Part shown: piece by piece, positions 32,856 to 43,857 of the stretch
Position numbering within the stretch: position 1 is the stretch's first letter
Layout of the letters: each line of letters opens with the position of its first letter
Assembly: GCA_030522415.1 (NCBI GenBank)
Contig: CM060107.1
Coordinates: forward strand, 51,712,307 to 51,776,306
Length of the DNA: 64,000 nucleotides
Origin: Channallabes apus
Taxonomy: Eukaryota > Chordata > Actinopteri > Siluriformes > Clariidae
Reading direction: 5' to 3'
Made by a program: the position numbers and the translations under genes
Notes under the pieces: model-generated
What the model was told of the DNA's origin: nothing
What the model saw: only the letters and a program-made list of their open reading frames with translations
The model's database searches: none

Positions 32856-34079
32856 CAAATATTGACAGTAATAACAAAAATAAAGTAACAAGTGCTTAAA
32901 GTGCTTAAAAATAGGGTATTTGCAATGTTGACTTTTCTGCTTGCCAGATGTTGTGTTATTACTCTGTTGCTTTCATTATCAAAAAAGCGAACAAGCACAT
33001 TGAGTATTTTATCCATATTCAAGGTTGTTGCTTCATCAACATTGAGTGAGAACATGCATTTTTTTAGTTTCTCAGACAAACATTTTTTGAACTGTAATGC
33101 ACTTCCATGAGTGTTCATGTAACTCGCATGTTGATTTGAAACCGACAGGCTAGTTAACGCTTTTTTGTCTTCTGCCAGTTTTTTTACACAGGGTGACCAG
33201 TGGATCCGAAATTCTGAATGACAAATCATGTTCTGCTATAAATGTGCACAAATGTATTTTTAAATCGCAGAGATGGTCAGTCATCAACAACGGTGTGTCA
33301 GCTGTAACAGTTGCTCCCGGGGTGTTATGCGCTAAAATGCCCCCCTGCCATGGATTGCCCCCCTACATAATCGCTATCTAAGGTTATATTAGAACATAAA
33401 TTCATAGGTTAATGGTTTACAAATTAAAAATTACATGAGACAATACAATAAAATAAGCAATATGAAAATAAATATGTTGTACATGAAAAATAATTAATAT
33501 TTTTTCTTATACTGTACATGTATACTTTTATATTCTTTATTTTATAATAAACTTAGTTTCGTCTAATTTTTCATCATAAACAATATTTATATTTTTATAT
33601 ATATAAATGTTTATTTCTGATTTTTTGCATATTCATGTTCAAAGCCCTGAAAAATTAATGTGCCACAAAATAAACATTATACAAGAATTTGTATTAATGG
33701 TCTTGACGGCTGCCACGTGCCTAGAGTTTATTATAATTGTAATATCATATTTGATAATAATAAACCTATGAATTTATGTTCTAATATAATCTTAGATAGC
33801 GATTATGTAGGGGGGGGGCAATCCATGGCAGGGGGGGCATTTTAGCGCATAACACCGGCAACGTCGTGGTAAGTTTGAGTGCACGGGCAGCGGCTCTATG
33901 ACCGGAGTCTAAATCATGACGAGCAAGCACTTTCTTACCGCTGCTGGCATACAGTAGCTTCCTCGAGCGAATCGTGCAGAAACAAGCCCCGGGTTCTCTC
34001 AGTTTCTTGCACCAACTGCCAAAAGGCTCGTCATCTCTACTTTCTTCAATCCACGCCCAGCGCCATTTATTTCTAGCCA
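32856..34079 (-). pseudogene. hAT-like transposase-derived gene, broken by MITE and frameshift
   Basis: Reading on the minus strand from ATG 34079 gives MARNKWRWAWIEESRDDEPF, a C-x2-C-like region (CFCTIRSRKLLYASSGKK) and ARHDLDSGHRAAARALKL. The frame is then interrupted at 33856 by a 536-bp hairpin MITE. Across the insert the frame resumes (GATVTADTPLLMTDHLCDL), shifts once at an A7 run near 33185, and continues with LAEDKKALTSLSVSNQHASY and KCMFSLNVDEATTLNMDKIL. These resemble hAT-like transposases with an RNase-H fold start (NVDEAT). The 3' part is missing. Its ATG abuts the Tc1 relic at 34080. Role: DNA-binding transposase, now dead. Confidence 0.6.
33321..33856. mobile_element. 536-bp hairpin MITE with ~90-bp terminal inverted repeats
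   Basis: Ends GGTGTTATGCGC and GCGCATAACACC. Arms 33321-33410 and 33763-33856 are nearly perfect inverted copies, differing mainly in C/G run length. It splits the reading frame of the surrounding pseudogene, so the insertion is certain. The target duplication is ambiguous (2-4 bp within CCGG), so I do not assign a superfamily. Confidence 0.85.
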
Positions 34080-35196
34080 TTATCCACAAATGGCAAAAAC
34101 ATGGAACAGTGGTGAACCTGAGGTGAGTGGCCGGATGACCAAAATTACCCCAAGAGCGCAGAGACAACTCATCCGAGAGGCCACAAAAGATCCCAGGACA
34201 ACATCTAAAGAACTGCAGGCCTCACTTGCCTCAATTAAGGTCAGTGTTCACGACTCCACCATAAGAAAGAGACTGGGCAAAAACGGCCTGCATGGCAGAT
34301 TTCCAAGGCGCAAACCACTTTTAAGCAAAAAGAACATTAAGGCTCGTCTCAATTTTGCTAAAAAACATCTCAGTGATTGCCAAGACTTTTGGGAAAATAC
34401 CTTGTGGACCGACGAGACAAAAGTTGAACTTTTTGGAAGGTGTGTGTCCTGTTACATCTGGCGTAAAAGTAAGACAGCATTTCAGAAAAAGAACATCATA
34501 CCAACAGTAAAATATGGTGGTGGTAGTGTGATGGTCTGGGGTTGTTTTGCTGCTTCAGGACCTGGAAGGCTTGCTGTGATAGATGGAACCATGAATTCTA
34601 CTGTCTACCAAAAAATCCTGAAGGAGAATGTCCGGCCATCTGTTCGTCAACTCAAGCTGAAGCGATCTTGGGTGCTGCATCAGGACAATGACCCAAAACA
34701 CACCAGCAAATCCACCTCTGAATGGCTGAATAAAAACAAAATGAAGACTTTGGAGTGGCCTAGTCAAAGTCCTGACCTGAATCCTGTTGAGATGTTGTGG
34801 CATGACCTTAAAAAGGCGGTTCATGCTAGAAAACCCTCAAATAAAGCTGAATTACAACAATTCTGCAAAGATGAGTGGGCCAAAATTCCTCCAGAGCGCT
34901 GTAAAAGACTCGTTGCAAGTTATCGCAAACGCTTGATTGCAGTTATTGCTGCTAAGGGTGGCCCAACCAGTTATTAGGTTCAGGGGGCAATTACTTTTTC
35001 ACAGAGGGCCATATAGGTTTGGATTTTTTTTTCTCCCTAAATAATAAAACCCCTCATTTAAAAACTGCATTTTGTGTTTACTTGTGTTATCTTTGACTAA
35101 TAGTTAAATGTGTTTGATGATCAGAAACATTTTGTGTGACAAACATGCAAAAGAATAAGAAATCAGGAGGGGGGCAAATAGTTTTTCACACCACTG
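34080..35196 (+). mobile_element. Tc1-like transposon, left end missing
   Basis: The right terminus reads AGTTTTTCACACCACTG then TA (35197-35198). The transposase frame is intact from the linker onward, but the left inverted repeat and first DNA-binding helix are absent. The sequence begins abruptly at about 34080 next to the start codon of the hAT-like pseudogene. Confidence 0.85.
34090..34977 (+). CDS. Tc1 transposase, N-terminally truncated
   Basis: A 295-codon open frame with the whole catalytic domain. First Asp in LWTDETKVELFG, second in LHQDNDPKHT, Glu in SPDLNPVEMLWHDLKKAV (DD34E arrangement). The second helix-turn-helix (SKELQASLASIKVSVHDST) is present. The first about 50 residues found in full-length Tc1 enzymes, carrying the first HTH and the GRP hook, are missing. 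ATG 34090 (MAKTWNSGEP) is internal to the ancestral protein. The enzyme could fold its DDE core but would bind inverted repeats poorly, and its own element lacks a left end, so it cannot mobilise itself. Confidence 0.85.
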   Translation: MAKTWNSGEPEVSGRMTKITPRAQRQLIREATKDPRTTSKELQASLASIKVSVHDSTIRKRLGKNGLHGRFPRRKPLLSKKNIKARLNFAKKHLSDCQDFWENTLWTDETKVELFGRCVSCYIWRKSKTAFQKKNIIPTVKYGGGSVMVWGCFAASGPGRLAVIDGTMNSTVYQKILKENVRPSVRQLKLKRSWVLHQDNDPKHTSKSTSEWLNKNKMKTLEWPSQSPDLNPVEMLWHDLKKAVHARKPSNKAELQQFCKDEWAKIPPERCKRLVASYRKRLIAVIAAKGGPTSY

Positions 35197-36737
35197 TATG
35201 TATTTCTCTACTTTATTCTGAAAAAAAAAAAGAAAAAACTAATTCCCAATAGATGTACTAAAAACTAATTTAGAAAAATTAATAGTTAGACCCATAACCC
35301 ATAACGTTTCCATCCAAAGTGGTCGTAACATAACATATGTTGACAATTCCCGGATAAAAGTTCGTTCTTTTTCTCGTTATTACTATTCTGTCTACGCGTC
35401 AGCCTTAGATACATTCCTAATCCTACATTTTTATCACATGAAACATTTGCTTTTAGATGAATGCTGGAAAAAAAAAAAAGAAGAAGTTTTTTTGTTTTAA
35501 TTGTCTAAACTGAAGAGGAGTTGGCGATGTTTCGTCACAAACTGATCCAGCCAATCACGACTCGAGCGTGGAATCCCTTTTTATTCATTCAAGAAACTCC
35601 AGCGAAGACGTTCACAAGGTACCAGCTTCTCTAAGTGAATAAAAAAAAATTAACCAGTCATTCAAAGTGATCTCTCGTTTTTTACTACACTGATTAAATG
35701 TTTCATCAGTTGCTAAAATAAATGAATAAAAAATAAATAAATAAAAATCAATCAATCATCATGTCTTAATATTCAAAATAACTATTATTGTTTAACCTGT
35801 TTTAAGTTAAGTTGCATGCACACAGTGTCTTACTGTAGTGAATCATTATACTGGGAAAAAACAACAACATAGTATCTCTCATACATGAATACGTCACTCA
35901 GGGCGGAAGCGCACTTGTGGAAGGTCAGGCAGCCTCTGGCGTAGTGGCAGTCGAAATACCTGGAGACTGTTGTCTGACAGAAAATATGTAACGTAATTGA
36001 TAACAGTTTTATATTGGACACATGAAGAAGGATTAGGGAAAACATGCAGAACGCAAATACGACGTAAATACGTCATCAATATGCAAATATACGCATGACG
36101 TCATCTAGCGACATTTGCCGACTTTTCCATTGAAAATAGTTGGCAACACTGATACACACATGCTACGAAGCACAGCAACGCAGACGCATAAAACAAACAG
36201 CGACCAACATGTTGCGGGTCGTAACAACATTTCCTGTGAAAAGTGGATTTTCAAACACACACACACTATTAAAAAAAAGAAAAAGCGACATGTTAGAATT
36301 ATTTTATATATAACAGAGTTATTTCTACTCTCTTCCTCATAGACCTGATAATAACATGTTAAATATTTCCTGCTGCTATCTTCGTGTCTCCTCTTGCATC
36401 TGTTCTTAAACGTGCGAACGCTCCCATGCTCACATTCTCATTCCCTCTCTATCTCTCTCCATCTCACTCCGTCTCCTTCCCCCTCTCCCCCTAACTCGAG
36501 CCAACAACTTGTGATTCGTCTCCGGACGGACACCTTCAGGATCTCACCAGGACATTAACAATGGGTTTTGTTCTTTGTAGTAACATATGTCTACGGCACA
36601 GGCATTTGGTCAAACATATAAAAACCACATCTTTTACTGTTAATAAACAGAGACCTTTCTGACAGACAACGTGTGTGTGTTTTGGTAAGCTTTCCTGGTG
36701 CAGGAGCGACTCAATCACAGCAGACAGAGCAACTCGC
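35197..36737. other. No supported gene
   Basis: Contains A-rich runs and short low-complexity stretches. Near 36080-36105 an ATGCAAAT octamer and a TGACGTCA (CRE) palindrome lie close together. No coding frame with a recognisable domain was found. Confidence 0.45.
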
Positions 36738-37121
36738 TGTCATACACACTCAATCTGCGCCCGGCACTAGGACCCGGAAGTAAGACGGGCGCAAAACCAG
36801 GAAGTATAAAAGAGGTAAACAAACGATGGCTTACCGCTCAGTCATTGAGTTCGGCCCATGTCAGCTCCAGCTGTCGTTTCAGCAAACCGTGAGTACTCAC
36901 ATGTTGGTTCCGTTTTGTCTTTGCTATTGTGTGTGTATTTTTAGGACGCGGGTTAAATTTGTGTTTTTCCCTTGCTCCGTTTTTGTGAGAGTCCTTAAAC
37001 TAAATCGCGTGGTTATCCTGCCTGCTCGCTTCTTTCCGCGTTTGGGTTTATCCTCCACGCTACATTGGGCTAACCGCTAAAGCTACGTCTTCTGGTCACC
37101 TCAGGTTAGTCCATCTTGACA
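36738..37121 (+). repeat. 5' LTR of the Gypsy element
   Basis: 384 bp, TG...CA ends. TATAAA at 36805-36810; transcription would start about 31 nt later near 36836. Confidence 0.95.
36836..36846 (+). promoter_or_regulatory. Predicted RNA 5' end / self-primer
   Basis: GCTCAGTCATT, at the position expected for the transcript start after TATAAA, is the exact reverse complement of AATGACTGAGC at 37123-37133. In Tf1-type elements the RNA 5' end folds back onto such a site and primes minus-strand DNA. Confidence 0.6.
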
Positions 37122-37122
37122 G

Positions 37123-37133
37123 AATGACTGAGC
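37123..37133 (+). promoter_or_regulatory. Primer-binding site, self-primed type, overlapping gag start
   Basis: AATGACTGAGC begins one base after the 5' LTR and contains the gag ATG (37124-37126). It has no TGG-type start complementary to a tRNA 3' end but pairs with 36836-36846 over 11 nt. Confidence 0.6.
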
Positions 37134-38175
37134 CCTCCGCGGTAAACCCAGCGGATTATGCGAGTCTCTGCGACGTTGTAGATCAGCATGCGGCGCTAAT
37201 CAATCAGCTCACCGCGGATCTCGCTTCCCTCCGCCGCGAGGTCGCTGAGCTCCGGCGGGAGAATACGGATCTCCGCGCAGCTGTTGGTGACGTCACTGCT
37301 CGATCGCACGCCGCGGGGGCCGCGGCGCCGCATCCCCCCCCCCCCCCCCTCCTTCTGATGTTTTTCTTTCTCTACCAGAGAAGTGGAACGGCACGGACGG
37401 GAAGTGCAGCGTTTTTCTAACAGCTCTCGATCTGGTGTTTGAGTTTAATGCCACCAAATACTCCACCGATCGCCTCCGCATTGCTCTTCTCGTCTCGTTG
37501 CTAAAAGGGCAGGCAGCAGAGTGGGCCACGGCAGTTTTACGGGCAGATACAGACACCGCCCACTCTTACAATGAGTTCACTCACCAACTCAAACTCACTT
37601 TCGAACATCCAGCGGGCGAGGTGGAGACCGACACCAGACTTTATCACCTGAGGCAGGGAGGATTGCCCGTGAGCCGCTATACGGCCGAGTTTCGCACTCT
37701 CGCCGTCCAAACAACGTGGGGCGATGCAGCACTCCGAACATCCTACTACGAGGGACTGGCTTCTCGGATTAAGGACGAACTAGCCGGGCGAGAGCTTCCT
37801 GCGACCCTGGAGGGCCTAATCCAACTCGCTCTCCGGATCGACCAGCGCCTCCTCTCTCGTCCGAGGCCAGCCCCTCGCACCCTGCCACCTGCACCCACCT
37901 TCGCCGTCACCACGTCACGACCACCACCCGCCTTCACTGTCACCACTCCACGCCCCGCAGACTCCGCCACCTACGCCACCCCGGGACATGTCGGTTCTCC
38001 ACCTCCTGCCGTGGTTGACACCGGAGCCGGGGAACCCATGCAACTAGGACGCGCCTCCTTGACCGCTGCAGAACGGGAGAGACGTTTTCGTGAAGGGCTC
38101 TGTGCCTATTGCGGGTCAGCTACACATCACAGGGCAACATGCCCGCTCAGACCGGGAAACGCCCAGGCCCGGTGA
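37124..38175 (+). pseudogene. Gypsy gag, frame broken at a poly-C run
   Basis: Starts MTEPSAVNPADY two bases after the LTR. An N-terminal coiled coil (LTADLASLRREVAELRRENT) is followed by a C-run of about 17 nt (37335-37351). Downstream coding is in a different frame (VFEFNATKYSTDRLRIALLV, the capsid-like core), then a Pro-rich linker and one CCHC knuckle ([14 protein letters not shown]), with stop at 38175. Apart from the C-run the gene is open, so the shift is either slippage in the genome or an assembly/read error. Gag would form the virus-like particle. Pol follows in the -1 frame with an overlap of at least 67 nt. Confidence 0.85.
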
Positions 38176-41100
38176 GAGGAGAGAGAGACTCGCCGGGTCC
38201 CCTTCGTCTCTCCGCCATCACCACCAACTCCTCCCGTCTCACGGTTCAGGTACACCTCCAGGTTGGCCACAAACGGGTCCGAAGTGCTGCGTTCATCGAC
38301 TCCGGGGCAGCAGGTAACTTCATTGACTCTGCATATGCCAAAACCCTGGGGGTAAAACTCGAGGCGTTATCCCAGCCCGTTCGCATCACCTCTGTCGACG
38401 GTCGCCCCCTCTCCACCAGCCCAATCAGCACCCGAACAGAACCCATCACCGTCTCCATCAACCAACACCATGAACAGTTAAAATTCTTCGTCACCTCCAT
38501 CTCATCTCCACCCATCATCCTTGGTCATCCCTGGCTGCTCCAACATGACCCTCTAATCTCCTGGACCCAGAATCGGATCCTTCAGTGGGGCGCGACCTGC
38601 AACGAACTATGCCTACGGGCAGCGGCTGGGACGTGCTCTAGGGAGTCCGAGGCCCCCGACGTCGACACCAACTCCATCCCCGAACCATACCGAGACCTAG
38701 CAGAGGTTTTCTGCAGGCGACGAGCCACCCATCTTCCTCCTCATCGTCCATACGACCTCGCCATAGACCTCCAACCCGGTACGATCCCCCCCCGCGGCCA
38801 TCTCTACTCACTCACACCCACCGAGACCCAGGTGATGGAGGAATATGTAAACAACGCCCTGCGCCAAGGCACCATCAGGCCCTCCTCCTCACCTGCCGCC
38901 GCGGGGTTCTTCTTCGTGAAGAAGAGAGGCGGGGAACTTCGCCCTTGTGTCGACTATCGGGGGCTCAACCATCTCACCATCAAAAATCGACATCCTCTGC
39001 CTCTTACCAACTCAGCCCTGGACGCCCTCTCTGGCGCCACCATCTTTACGAAGTTGGACCTCCGGAGCGCCTACAACTTGGTGCGCATCAGAGAGGGCGA
39101 TGAGTGGAAGACGGCATTCATCACCCCCACCGGACATTATGAAACTCTTGTCATCCCATTTGGACTGTGCAATGCCCCCGCCGCATTCCAACACTTCATT
39201 AACGACGTCCTTCGGGACATGCTCGGTCGGTGGGCATTCGCATACCTGGACGATATTTTAATTTATTCACGCACCATGGAAGAACACACCCAGCACGTCA
39301 GGGCGGTTCTAAAGAGATTACTCGCCCACCAACTGTACTGTAAGTTGGAAAAGTGCGCTTTTCACGAGCGCTCCACCACGTTCCTGGGTTTTGTCATCTC
39401 GCCCCAGGGTGTGGCCATGGACCCGCAGAAGCTAGAGGTTGTGCGTCATTGGCCCCTACCCAAGACCCTCAAACAGCTTCAACGGTTTCTCGGGTTTGCG
39501 AACTTCTATCGTCGCTTTATCCGGGACTACAGTACAGTTGCCGCCCCCCTAACCGCTCTGACCCGTCCTTCCTCTCTCCCTTTTCACCTCAACCCGGCAG
39601 CTGTCTCCGCTTTTCGATCACTGTGTCACCGCTTCACCACTGCACCGATTCTCCACCACCCAGATGTCAATAAATCATTCGTTGTGGAGGTGGATGCTTC
39701 AGAGGTGGGCGCTGGAGCTATCCTCTCACAGCAAGGTCCAGACCAAAAACTACACCCTTGTGGTTTTTTCTCCAGAAAATTTGACTCCACTCAGCAGCGA
39801 TACGGGGTAGGGGACCGCGAACTGCTGGCCATAAAGTGGGCTCTGGAGGAGTGGCGTCACTGGCTCCAGGGCGTCAGTGAGCCATTCATAGTCTGGACGG
39901 ACCATCAAAATCTAATCACCATCCGAAACATTAAACAGTTAAATCCACGACAGGCGCGGTGGGCATTATTCTTTGAGAATTACAACTTCCACCTCTCATA
40001 CCGCCCGGGGCCCAAGAACACCAAAGCTGACGCCCTCTCCCGACAACTAGAGGTGGACCCCCCCCGGGCGGACCCCGCGCCTGTCCTCCCCTCTTCCAAG
40101 ATCATCGCACCCCTGCAACTGGACCTGGAAACGAGAGTGCGCCAGGCACGAGGTACAGAGACCGAACCGGCAGGTGTGCCACCTGGACGACTCTTCGTGC
40201 CTGAAGGGATGAGACCCGAGGTTCTCCGCTGGGGACACTCCTCCCCAATTTCGGGCCATCCAGGCACCCGACGATCCCTCCAATTTATCCAGCGCGACTT
40301 CTGGTGGCCATCCATGACGAGGGACGTCCAAGAGTTCGTTCAGGCATGCCCAGTGTGTGCCAGGGCAAAGACCACCAACCAACCCTCTCCAGGAGAACTG
40401 CAACCCCTTCCCGTCCCTCGACGGCCCTGGACGCACATTGCCGTGGACTTCATCACGGGCCTGCCGGCCTCCGAAGGAAAAGACACCATCCTCACGATCG
40501 TGGATCGGTTCTCTAAGACCGTGCATCTGGTGGCTCTCGCCGGACTCCCGTCAGCAAAGGAAACAGCAGAGCTGATTTTAGAGCACGTAGTCCGTCTGCA
40601 TGGGTTCCCCAAGGATATCGTCTCGGACAGAGGGCCCCAGTTCACAGCCCGGTTCTGGAAGGCCTTCTGCCGTCTGATCGATTCCACCTGCAGTCTGTCC
40701 TCCGGATACCACCCACAGACTAACGGTCAGACGGAGCGGACCAACCAACAACTGGAGCGCTATCTGAGGTGTTTCGTAGCGGACCGTCAGCGCTCCTGGG
40801 CACGCTACCTCATTTGGGCGGAACTATCACACAACCTCCACATCTCCTCTGCCACTAACCTAAGCCCATTTGAGGTATGCCACGGTTTCCAACCCACCAT
40901 CTTCAACCACCCAGAGCCGGAGGTTGATGTACCGTCAGCCCAACAGTTGGTCCGCAGATGTCGGCGGCTCTGGACTACGACCAACCAGGCCATCCAACGT
41001 GCCAATGCCCGCTACATCCACCAACATCGCCGCCGACATCCTCCGGGACGACTATACCACGTAGGTGACAAGGTATGGCTGTCCACAAAAAACCTCCGCC

Positions 41101-41561
41101 TCCGCACCGAGTCAAAGAAACTTTCCCCCAGATTCATCGGACCATACCACATCACTCACAGAATTAACCCTGTCACCTACCGGCTCCAGCTGCCTGCGGC
41201 GCTCCGGATCCATCCAGTCTTCCACCTGTCCCAGTTCAAGCCCTTCATCACCTCACCCATGATTCCACCCACCCCCCCAGCTCCTCCTCCCCGGATCATC
41301 GACGGCGGTCCCGCCTACACCGTGCGCCGAATCCTTGACTCGCGCCCTCGGGGCAAAGGTACGCAATACCTGGTGGACTGGGAGGGCTATGGCCCCGAGG
41401 AGCGATCTTGGATCCCGGCCCGGTTCATTCTCGACCCCCAGCTAATTCGGGACTACCGTCACAGGGTATCCTCCATCCCAGGACCGTCAGGAGCCAGTCC
41501 TGGACAGGGGGGTACTGTCATACACACTCAATCTGCGCCCGGCACTAGGACCCGGAAGTAA
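38109..41561 (+). CDS. Gypsy chromovirus pol: PR-RT-RNase H-IN-chromodomain
   Basis: A 1150-codon open frame, probably reached by -1 frameshifting from gag; the start given is the first possible one in the frame and is not a real initiation claim. Protease active site FIDSGAAGN (residues 62-70); reverse transcriptase with YLDDILIYS (about 378); RNase H starting [11 protein letters not shown]; integrase with an HHCC finger (HSSPISGH...CPVCARAK, about 708-755) and DDE residues in [15 protein letters not shown] and NGQTER. A C-terminal chromodomain ([10 protein letters not shown]...[17 protein letters not shown], about 1062-1115) would target chromatin marks during integration. No lesions seen. 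The last 46 nt run into the 3' LTR, giving the tail [14 protein letters not shown]. Confidence 0.95.
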   Translation: MRVSYTSQGNMPAQTGKRPGPVRGERDSPGPLRLSAITTNSSRLTVQVHLQVGHKRVRSAAFIDSGAAGNFIDSAYAKTLGVKLEALSQPVRITSVDGRPLSTSPISTRTEPITVSINQHHEQLKFFVTSISSPPIILGHPWLLQHDPLISWTQNRILQWGATCNELCLRAAAGTCSRESEAPDVDTNSIPEPYRDLAEVFCRRRATHLPPHRPYDLAIDLQPGTIPPRGHLYSLTPTETQVMEEYVNNALRQGTIRPSSSPAAAGFFFVKKRGGELRPCVDYRGLNHLTIKNRHPLPLTNSALDALSGATIFTKLDLRSAYNLVRIREGDEWKTAFITPTGHYETLVIPFGLCNAPAAFQHFINDVLRDMLGRWAFAYLDDILIYSRTMEEHTQHVRAVLKRLLAHQLYCKLEKCAFHERSTTFLGFVISPQGVAMDPQKLEVVRHWPLPKTLKQLQRFLGFANFYRRFIRDYSTVAAPLTALTRPSSLPFHLNPAAVSAFRSLCHRFTTAPILHHPDVNKSFVVEVDASEVGAGAILSQQGPDQKLHPCGFFSRKFDSTQQRYGVGDRELLAIKWALEEWRHWLQGVSEPFIVWTDHQNLITIRNIKQLNPRQARWALFFENYNFHLSYRPGPKNTKADALSRQLEVDPPRADPAPVLPSSKIIAPLQLDLETRVRQARGTETEPAGVPPGRLFVPEGMRPEVLRWGHSSPISGHPGTRRSLQFIQRDFWWPSMTRDVQEFVQACPVCARAKTTNQPSPGELQPLPVPRRPWTHIAVDFITGLPASEGKDTILTIVDRFSKTVHLVALAGLPSAKETAELILEHVVRLHGFPKDIVSDRGPQFTARFWKAFCRLIDSTCSLSSGYHPQTNGQTERTNQQLERYLRCFVADRQRSWARYLIWAELSHNLHISSATNLSPFEVCHGFQPTIFNHPEPEVDVPSAQQLVRRCRRLWTTTNQAIQRANARYIHQHRRRHPPGRLYHVGDKVWLSTKNLRLRTESKKLSPRFIGPYHITHRINPVTYRLQLPAALRIHPVFHLSQFKPFITSPMIPPTPPAPPPRIIDGGPAYTVRRILDSRPRGKGTQYLVDWEGYGPEERSWIPARFILDPQLIRDYRHRVSSIPGPSGASPGQGGTVIHTQSAPGTRTRK

Positions 41562-41899
41562 GACGGGCGCAAAACCAGGAAGTATAAAAGAGGTAAACAA
41601 ACGATGGCTTACCGCTCAGTCATTGAGTTCGGCCCATGTCAGCTCCAGCTGTCGTTTCAGCAAACCGTGAGTACTCACATGTTGGTTCCGTTTTGTCTTT
41701 GCTATTGTGTGTGTATTTTTAGGACGCGGGTTAAATTTGTGTTTTTCCCTTGCTCCGTTTTTGTGAGAGTCCTTAAACTAAATCGCGTGGTTATCCTGCC
41801 TGCTCGCTTCTTTCCGCGTTTGGGTTTATCCTCCACGCTACATTGGGCTAACCGCTAAAGCTACGTCTTCTGGTCACCTCAGGTTAGTCCATCTTGACA
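41516..41899 (+). repeat. 3' LTR of the Gypsy element
   Basis: 384 bp; no difference from the 5' LTR found by eye. Followed by CTCGC, the target duplication. Overlaps the end of pol. Confidence 0.95.
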
Positions 41900-41944
41900 C
41901 TCGCTTCTTCTACTACACAACTTAAAAACTTTACACCGCCTCAA

Positions 41945-42231
41945 CGTAAAAAGTTTAGTAAAACTTTGTTGCGGTCTGGGAAGCGATTCCGCTCCCTAAA
42001 GGCCAACACAGAGAGGCTGAGGAGGAGCTTCTTCCCGCAGGCGATAAGGTCTCTCAATCACAATCACACCTCCACACAGGACTAATAACATCTTTTTAAG
42101 CTCACAACACTGACTGGACAATCATGGACACATTCATACACTCCTGCACTAAATATTTATACATCTGGACAATTGCACATGTCACTTTCATTAGTCACCT
42201 TTCATGCATATTTGCACAACCATGGTCACTT

Positions 42232-42271
<40 letters not shown>

Positions 42272-42482
42272 CCCTATATTTCTATATTTTGCAATATTTT
42301 ATTATGCCCTTATTGTACAGTTAATTTTACTAGTTAAATTTATTTCTTTAGTATTTCCTTTTTATTTATTTATTTTACGTACAAGCTTTTATTTTCTTTT
42401 TAAGGTCACTGGCGGTCGTGTAAGCATTTCACTGCATATTATACTGTGTATGACTGTGTATGTGACAAATAAAATTTGAATT
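41945..42482 (+). mobile_element. L2-type LINE, 5'-truncated 3' end
   Basis: The frame gives RSGKRFRSLKANTERLRRSF then FPQAIRSLN, the same C-terminal tail as the LINE at 1468-4467. Then come a short 3' UTR with a (TA)n run (42240-42264) and the end GTATGTGACAAATAAAATTT. Opposite strand to the first LINE. The Gypsy element sits about 45 bp upstream of the recognisable part. Confidence 0.8.
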
Positions 42483-43651
42483 TAAAAAGTTGCACAGTTT
42501 TTTCAAGTTTAAAGAAATTTGCTGTCCAAACTAAATATTTTAAATTGCTGTTTAGTTGAACCCAGTTCAAAATCTTATGCTGACTCAACTGTAATTCAAA
42601 TATTTAAGTCAGATTAAGTAGTACAGGTTGTGGGCTCAATTAATTATATTTCTCTAGTTGACTTAGACCAACTTTTCATCTATTAAGAAAAGTAAGTTCT
42701 CTCCCATTTTAGCCCATTGATGTAACTGTTTCAAGTGATTCGTTTTTCTATAAAAAAAAAAAAAAAACGTCTTCCACATCTTCCACACATCTTCCACACA
42801 CGCGCGCAGAAAGCTCCCTTAATCTGTGTGTGTGTCTCTCTCTCTTTTGGAGCGCGCGTGGTGGGGGCGTGGCCGTGTATGTAGATTACCCAGACGGTTT
42901 TCTCTGTGAATAGCGTGTGGGCGTGTCCTGTCTCAGGTCATTATCAGATAACGAAGTGCGACTGAAAAACTAATCACAAAATAATAAAACTCACATTAAA
43001 ATTACACCGTTTTCTGGGCTGATAAGTCAAATACAATGTTTTTAATGTCGAGTTATATTAATAAAATCACAGAAGTGCTTCAGTTTGTGATTCCCGCTCT
43101 CCGTTCTGTGCTTTGTTGCTATGACGAATATTTAACACGGCAACCAATCAGTCATGAAAAGTAGTGAAGAGTAAATTCCATATTGTATTGATGATAGTTA
43201 CAAATGTTGAACTGTATTTATTATCATTGGCTACATATATATATAAATTCTTTTTTTTTAAATGACGGAAACCATAATATTGCACCTCTTTCCTACTCAT
43301 ATGGTTGAGTGCGTCGATCGCACGGGCGCGAGAGAGGTTGATTTACGACAGCTGTTTACAGGAGTGTAGTCCAGTGTGGGAGATGCATTGTGGGTAATGC
43401 AGTCCGGTGTGTGGGAAGTTGAACGCGAATGTGAGATTGTATGGGTGGAATTTCACCTACACACTTTATGAGGAAAAAACAGCTTGGTCTTTTTGTTTGT
43501 GAGATATCATGAACATTTCACATGGGGTATCATCGTGATGCAGTGTAAGATCATCAGTGTAAGCAGGTCAGTGATGATGAACCAGTGCCGGCTGATGATG
43601 ACCAACACCAACCCCCTGATCTACCAGAGCCAAGTGAAAAGAATCACAATC
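42483..43651. other. No supported gene
   Basis: The first part (42484-42740) is rich in AACTTAA/AGTTGAAC-like motifs, resembling the ends of the element at 49469-51869. A CG-rich patch lies near 42800-42870 and 43310-43440. A short frame around 43560-43690 looks weakly coding but has no recognisable domain. Confidence 0.4.
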
Positions 43652-43857
43652 AAACTGAACAGGTCAGCTGGAATAAAATCAGTAGCAGCATTAACTCCTG
43701 CTAGTAAATATTATAATGGTCAATATTAATTCAAAATAATGTTTCTCAGCTTTATTTAGAATTAATATTGACTACCATAATAATTAAAATTAGTAACTAG
43801 TTTACTAGCGTGAGCTAATGCTGCTACTGATTTTATTTCAGCTTACCTGTTCAGTTT
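43652..43857. repeat. Imperfect inverted repeat, ~80-100-bp arms
   Basis: Arms 43652-43732 and 43759-43857 pair (AAACTGAACAGGT with ACCTGTTCAGTTT; TAAAATCAGTAGCAGCATTA with its complement). The right arm contains extra bases. Likely a palindromic MITE. Confidence 0.75.

Larger units (their letters stand above)
36738..41899 (+). mobile_element. Full-length Ty3/Gypsy chromovirus (sushi-like), very young
   Basis: LTRs 36738-37121 and 41516-41899 (384 bp each, TGTCAT...TTGACA) enclose gag and pol. Exact 5-bp target duplications CTCGC lie at 36733-36737 and 41900-41904. The LTRs appear identical in every stretch I compared, including the 84-codon frame both contain. A purine-rich GGACAGGGGGGT precedes the 3' LTR. 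Pol order PR-RT-RH-IN plus a C-terminal chromodomain places it among chromoviruses; the self-complementary leader fits the Tf1/sushi group. Confidence 0.95.

Noticed and set aside
32608..32877. Intact reverse transcriptase gene
   Set aside because: The FADD motif has become SASH and stops follow within a few codons; only a relic.
36080..36105. Octamer plus CRE pair as an immunoglobulin-type promoter
   Set aside because: Motifs are short and no coding exon follows; the next feature is a retroelement LTR 630 bp away.
39980..40687. Minus-strand open frames of 111-159 codons in Gypsy pol
   Set aside because: Antisense to the intact pol frame in GC-rich sequence, no recognisable domain.
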